In this document: one piece after another, positions 61,121 through 64,000 of the stretch
Layout of the letters: the number at the start of each line of letters is the position of its first letter
Position numbering within the stretch: position 1 is the stretch's first letter
Assembly: GCA_965216395.1 (NCBI GenBank)
Contig: OZ244156.1
Span: 868,001 to 932,000, forward strand
From: CAZBXD01 sp965216395
Lineage (GTDB): Bacteria; Pseudomonadota; Alphaproteobacteria; Micavibrionales; SZUA-601
Direction of reading: 5' to 3'
Length of the DNA: 64,000 bases
The notes under the pieces: model-generated
Database searches by the model: none
What the model was told of the DNA's origin: nothing
What the model saw: only the letters and a program-made list of their open reading frames with translations
Made by a program: the position numbers and the translations under genes

Positions 61121-62140
61121 TTACATATGCCGTTTGACAGAAAAATGCGCAAGCTCAGTCATTATTTGAGTGAGTTCACCTTTTGCAAAAATACCCAAAG
61201 ATGCCACGGCTTTATCCGCATATTTTTGAGCGTGTTTTAAACTTTCATCAACCGCATTATGTTTATTGATAAGACGCAGAGCTTGACCAAATTGGGAATC
61301 CGTTCCACCTTGTTCACCAATTGTCATTTGCCAAAACTGTTTTTCATCTTCCGTAGCCTGACTATAAGCGATAATAATGGGCAATGTCACTTTTCCTTCA
61401 CGGAAATCATCGCCAATATTTTTACCCAGTTTTGTTTGATCCGCACTATAATCCAACACATCATCGGTAATTTGAAAGGCAATTCCTAAATTCAGACCAT
61501 ATTGATAAAGCGCATCAACCTGTTCTTGATTCATATTTGAAACCATCGCGCCCACTTGGGTCGCGGCAGCAAAAAGGGCGGCTGTTTTCGCCTGAACTAC
61601 GTTCAAGTAGTCCTTTTCTGATATTGCTAAATCACCAATGGCGGCCAATTGCATCACTTCCCCTTCGGCGATCACACATGATGCGGATGACAACACACCT
61701 AAAATATCAATATCACCAGCCCCAACCATCATCTGAAAAGCACGTGAAAACAAGAAATCACCCACCAAAACACTGGATTGATTACCAAATACCGTATTGG
61801 CCGATGGCGCGCCGCGCCGTTGATCGGATTCATCAACAACATCATCATGAAGAAGTGTCGCACTGTGAATAAACTCCACCGCTGTGGCGAGTTTGATATG
61901 CGCATCCCCTGCGATTGGTCCTTTTAAATTAGCCGCAGCTAAGGTCAAAAGCGGACGCATCCGTTTCCCCCCTGCAGCAATTAAATAACTGGCGAGTTGA
62001 GGGATCATCGGTACGGGCGATTGCATTTGATTGACAATCATCGCATTGACAGCTGATAAATCATCGCTGAGCAATGTCTGCAATTTTTGCAATGGCGAAA
62101 CTCTGTTTAATCCGCTATGTTTTTGTTTCGTTTGTAACAT
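61121..62140 (-). CDS. ispB: Polyprenyl diphosphate synthase (IspB/DdsA-type)
   Basis: 339 residues. First Asp-rich motif ATLLHDDVVDESDQRRGAPS, second FQITDDVLDYSADQTKLGKN; N-terminal GGKRMRPLLTLAAA. It makes the long prenyl tail of ubiquinone, probably decaprenyl in an alphaproteobacterium. It is divergent from the DUF2007 gene. Confidence 0.93.
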   Translation of the reverse strand: MLQTKQKHSGLNRVSPLQKLQTLLSDDLSAVNAMIVNQMQSPVPMIPQLASYLIAAGGKRMRPLLTLAAANLKGPIAGDAHIKLATAVEFIHSATLLHDDVVDESDQRRGAPSANTVFGNQSSVLVGDFLFSRAFQMMVGAGDIDILGVLSSASCVIAEGEVMQLAAIGDLAISEKDYLNVVQAKTAALFAAATQVGAMVSNMNQEQVDALYQYGLNLGIAFQITDDVLDYSADQTKLGKNIGDDFREGKVTLPIIIAYSQATEDEKQFWQMTIGEQGGTDSQFGQALRLINKHNAVDESLKHAQKYADKAVASLGIFAKGELTQIMTELAHFSVKRHM

Positions 62141-62167
62141 GACCCGCCTATTAATAATCGAGAGTCG

Positions 62168-62392
62168 ATGATAATGAAAGAACTTTTACGCACCCATGAC
62201 CCCATTTTATTATCATGGGCGCAAACTATTCTAAAAGATTATGATATTGAAACCATTGTTTTTGATGAACATACAGGCATTATTCAGGGCAGTATCGGGG
62301 CCATTGAAAAACGCCTTATGGTTCACAATCTTGACCATCATCGCGCCGAAAAAATTTTACAAAACGCTCAAAACGAACATAACATAACATGA
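62168..62392 (+). CDS. DUF2007 family small protein
   Basis: 74 residues. Begins MIMKELLRTHDPILLSWAQT, then KDYDIETIVFDEHTG, the ferredoxin-like DUF2007 fold, often annotated as putative signal transducer. It overlaps the next methyltransferase gene by 4 nt and is divergent from ispB. This neighbourhood is common in alphaproteobacteria. Confidence 0.85.
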   Translation: MIMKELLRTHDPILLSWAQTILKDYDIETIVFDEHTGIIQGSIGAIEKRLMVHNLDHHRAEKILQNAQNEHNIT

Positions 62393-63063
62393 AAACAACA
62401 ATTGATACATTATTCAACGGTACATTAATCCTGGAACAACCCGCCAAAGGTTATCGCTTTGGGAGTGACGCGGTTATGTTGGCCGCTCATCTTCACCCAC
62501 GCATCGGGGAGCATATTTTAGATATGGGGTGTGGCGTTGGCGCGGTTATGCTGTCTCTCGCACGACGTTTGGAGAATATCCACGTGACAGGGATAGATAT
62601 CCAACCCGATTTAATTGAATTGGCGCAAAAAAATATCCAACATAATCACTTTTCCAATCGCGCGCGCGCTCAGTGTGGCGATATATGCGACAAAACTCTT
62701 TTTAAAAAACTAGGGAGTTTTGACCATATCGTCATCAATCCACCTTATTACAAAACCCATAAAAGCCAAAAACCACGCACAATAGCCAAAGAATTAGCAC
62801 ATACGGATGTGACCGCACCGCTAGAAGAATGGATTATTGCCGCAAATCGGTTTTTAAAACCCAAGGGTAGTATTTCTGTTATTTATCCAACCGATCAAAT
62901 GCCCGAATTACTGCATTTGATGGAACGGTTTTTTGGTGGCCTCGTTATGACACCCCTGTGGCCGAAACCAGACCGACCCAGCAATCGCTTTATTATCCAA
63001 GGGGTTAAAGGGAGTAAAGCCCCGCTGACACTGGACCGTGGCATTTTGATGCATGATCAATAA
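62389..63063 (+). CDS. TrmN6-like tRNA/RNA N6-adenine methyltransferase
   Basis: 224 residues. SAM motif HILDMGCGVGAVMLSLARRL and catalytic NPPYYKTHKSQKPRTIAKEL; N-terminal RFGSDAVMLAAHLHP is typical of the YfiC/TrmN6 group. It methylates an adenine, with tRNA-Val A37 as the known substrate in E. coli. It is coupled to DUF2007. Confidence 0.9.
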   Translation: MKTTIDTLFNGTLILEQPAKGYRFGSDAVMLAAHLHPRIGEHILDMGCGVGAVMLSLARRLENIHVTGIDIQPDLIELAQKNIQHNHFSNRARAQCGDICDKTLFKKLGSFDHIVINPPYYKTHKSQKPRTIAKELAHTDVTAPLEEWIIAANRFLKPKGSISVIYPTDQMPELLHLMERFFGGLVMTPLWPKPDRPSNRFIIQGVKGSKAPLTLDRGILMHDQ

Positions 63064-63078
63064 ATGACTATTTTTCAT

Positions 63079-63107
63079 TTGACAGAATAAATTTTACAGA
63101 TTATACA
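63079..63107 (+). promoter_or_regulatory. Near-consensus promoter for the 63121 orphan
   Basis: TTGACA at 63079-63084, 17 nt spacing and TATACA at 63102-63107. The start codon at 63121 is very close, so the mRNA would be nearly leaderless unless the next ATG (63139) is used. Confidence 0.55.
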
Positions 63108-63120
63108 TAAGATAAAAATT

Positions 63121-63540
63121 ATGAGGGACTATTTTAAGATGATTGAAGAAAAGCTAGAATATCTGAGAAGCCAACTAACAGAAGAACAATTAGAAAGCCT
63201 CGCCCAATTCGAGCAAAAGTTAATAGATTTAAATAAAGGTGCTTTTCTTGTAGATACTGAATTAATAGCGATTTCAGTTATGTGTATTAAGCATCTTTGC
63301 GAAGAAGATGATGTTAAAGAACAGGAAAACAAAATTGACGCTGCACTTAATAACGTAAACAGAATTTTAGAAATACATCCCGAATTCTACGAAAATATCA
63401 AAACCACTATGTTTAAACTTGGAAAATACGAAAACTCGACCGCGCCAACAATTTATGAGTTTTTGAATGCTAACAAGGATTATGTTACAAATCAAGAAAT
63501 TCAAGAAAAATTAACAGATTTTCTATCGTTTGAGGCGTAG
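63121..63540 (+). CDS. Orphan helical protein, function unknown
   Basis: 139 residues, acidic and all-helical, with EEKLEYLRSQLTEEQLESLA near the start and HLCEEDDVKEQENKID in the middle. There is no signal or membrane segment. The Met at residue 7 (63139) is a possible alternative start with more leader. The next orphan follows closely. The family is not recognised. Confidence 0.65.
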   Translation: MRDYFKMIEEKLEYLRSQLTEEQLESLAQFEQKLIDLNKGAFLVDTELIAISVMCIKHLCEEDDVKEQENKIDAALNNVNRILEIHPEFYENIKTTMFKLGKYENSTAPTIYEFLNANKDYVTNQEIQEKLTDFLSFEA

Positions 63541-63602
63541 TAGCTTAAAATGACTATTCAAAATCACTTAATGATACGCCGTTCGAACGCTTCCAATCCC
63601 AC

Positions 63603-63884
63603 ATGGCTTTGCTTTCGTTGACATTAAAAAGGGATAACCCGTTATATTATGAAGAAACAATTGGTTTGATTGACGATGCCGCACAACAGGTGGAAGAATT
63701 ATTAACAATAAATCAAAAATTCTTAAAGCAAATGGATGAAAATCGAATTTTAACCGATGATGGAAAAACCCCAATTCATCACTTTGTTTATAATCGTCTT
63801 TGTATTCTAAGCCAAAATGACGACATCATTTTAAGTAATGCACAGAAAAATCTACTCAAAACGCTAAATAAATTAAATGTATAA
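63603..63884 (+). CDS. Orphan helical protein with doubtful start, function unknown
   Basis: 93 residues from the ATG at 63603. In-frame coding-like sequence extends upstream to 63549 (DYSKSLNDTPFERFQSH) without any start codon. An ATG at 63550 in another frame would need a -1 shift at the A4 run (63560-63563) to join it. The protein has LIDDAAQQVEELLTINQKFL in the middle and looks helical. It is the third AT-rich orphan that needs a -1 correction. Confidence 0.55.
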   Translation: MALLSLTLKRDNPLYYEETIGLIDDAAQQVEELLTINQKFLKQMDENRILTDDGKTPIHHFVYNRLCILSQNDDIILSNAQKNLLKTLNKLNV

Positions 63885-63899
63885 AGCAAGGAAATAACC

Positions 63900-64000
63900 A
63901 TGACTGACCGCGGTGATAAAACTATTGAAAGCACCATAAACCAAATTAACTATCAAACAAACCTTGAAAAAGCTAAGAACACTCTTATGGTGCAACTAGA
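63900..64000 (+). CDS. Unknown protein, N-terminus only
   Basis: ATG at 63900 is preceded by AAGGA seven nucleotides upstream. The frame stays open to the window edge: MTDRGDKTIESTINQINYQT and onward. The codons are AT-rich like the neighbouring orphans, so this is likely another orphan in a row. No function can be assigned from 33 residues. Confidence 0.5.
   Translation, partial: MTDRGDKTIESTINQINYQTNLEKAKNTLMVQL

Noticed and set aside
1..64000. tRNA, rRNA, CRISPR arrays, insertion sequences and phage attachment sites
   Set aside because: I looked for tRNA T-loop signatures, regular repeat-spacer arrays, transposase motifs and direct repeats at the edges of the phage module, and saw none that I could support.

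Overview
The window looks like a chromosomal segment of a motile, fairly AT-rich alphaproteobacterium. The evidence is the set of marker genes: FliX, a DksA with degenerate zinc cysteines, MipZ, CarD, FlgJ without a muramidase domain, the flgF-flgG-flgA-flgH order, CheZ next to CheY, DUF1653, DUF2336 and DUF6468 proteins. A Rhodospirillales- or Micavibrionales-like lineage is a reasonable guess, but the sequence alone does not settle it.

Positions 1-22900 are a flagellar and chemotaxis region. It holds FlgB/FlgC (minus strand), a stand-alone FlhB C-domain, FliO and FliP (plus), cheY-cheZ, two MotB-like genes and a large TPR protein (minus), fliL-fliM-DUF6468-MotE-like (minus), flgF-G-A-H (plus), fliX (minus) and flgI-flgJ-flgN-like (plus). 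Good sigma-54 -24/-12 sites lie in front of flgF and flgI. A similar GGCAAA-type palindrome lies near fliL and between fliX and flgI.

Positions 23300-50650 are mostly housekeeping genes: gpmI, ung, mnmC, mipZ, a phosphohexomutase, acnA, yggT, folD, pgk, an M48 protease, carD, fdxA, trmJ, cysS, gltX and an HD-GYP protein. From 59424 to the end come a methyltransferase, a GlmU-like nucleotidyltransferase, a polyprenyl synthase and a TrmN6-like methyltransferase.

Two layers stand out against this background. First, about fifteen small AT-rich orphan genes of unknown function are dropped between core genes, often with their own TTGACATA-type promoter. Two of them (2863-4555) are stacked so that the 3' ends of both flanking core genes are repeated between them, which points to cassette insertion at one site. 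Two others share an N-terminal domain. Three need a -1 frame change in an A-rich tract; one of these carries a dnaX-like A AAA AAG heptamer. Second, positions 51570-59423 carry a compact, intact-looking podovirus (T7-type) module: tail tube A, nozzle, internal-virion-like protein, tailspike, small-terminase candidate, large terminase, a membrane protein and a SleB-type hydrolase. It has no portal, capsid, polymerase or integrase. It is preceded by a near-consensus promoter and a short leader that ends in its own terminator. This module is the best candidate for an undescribed domesticated phage system.
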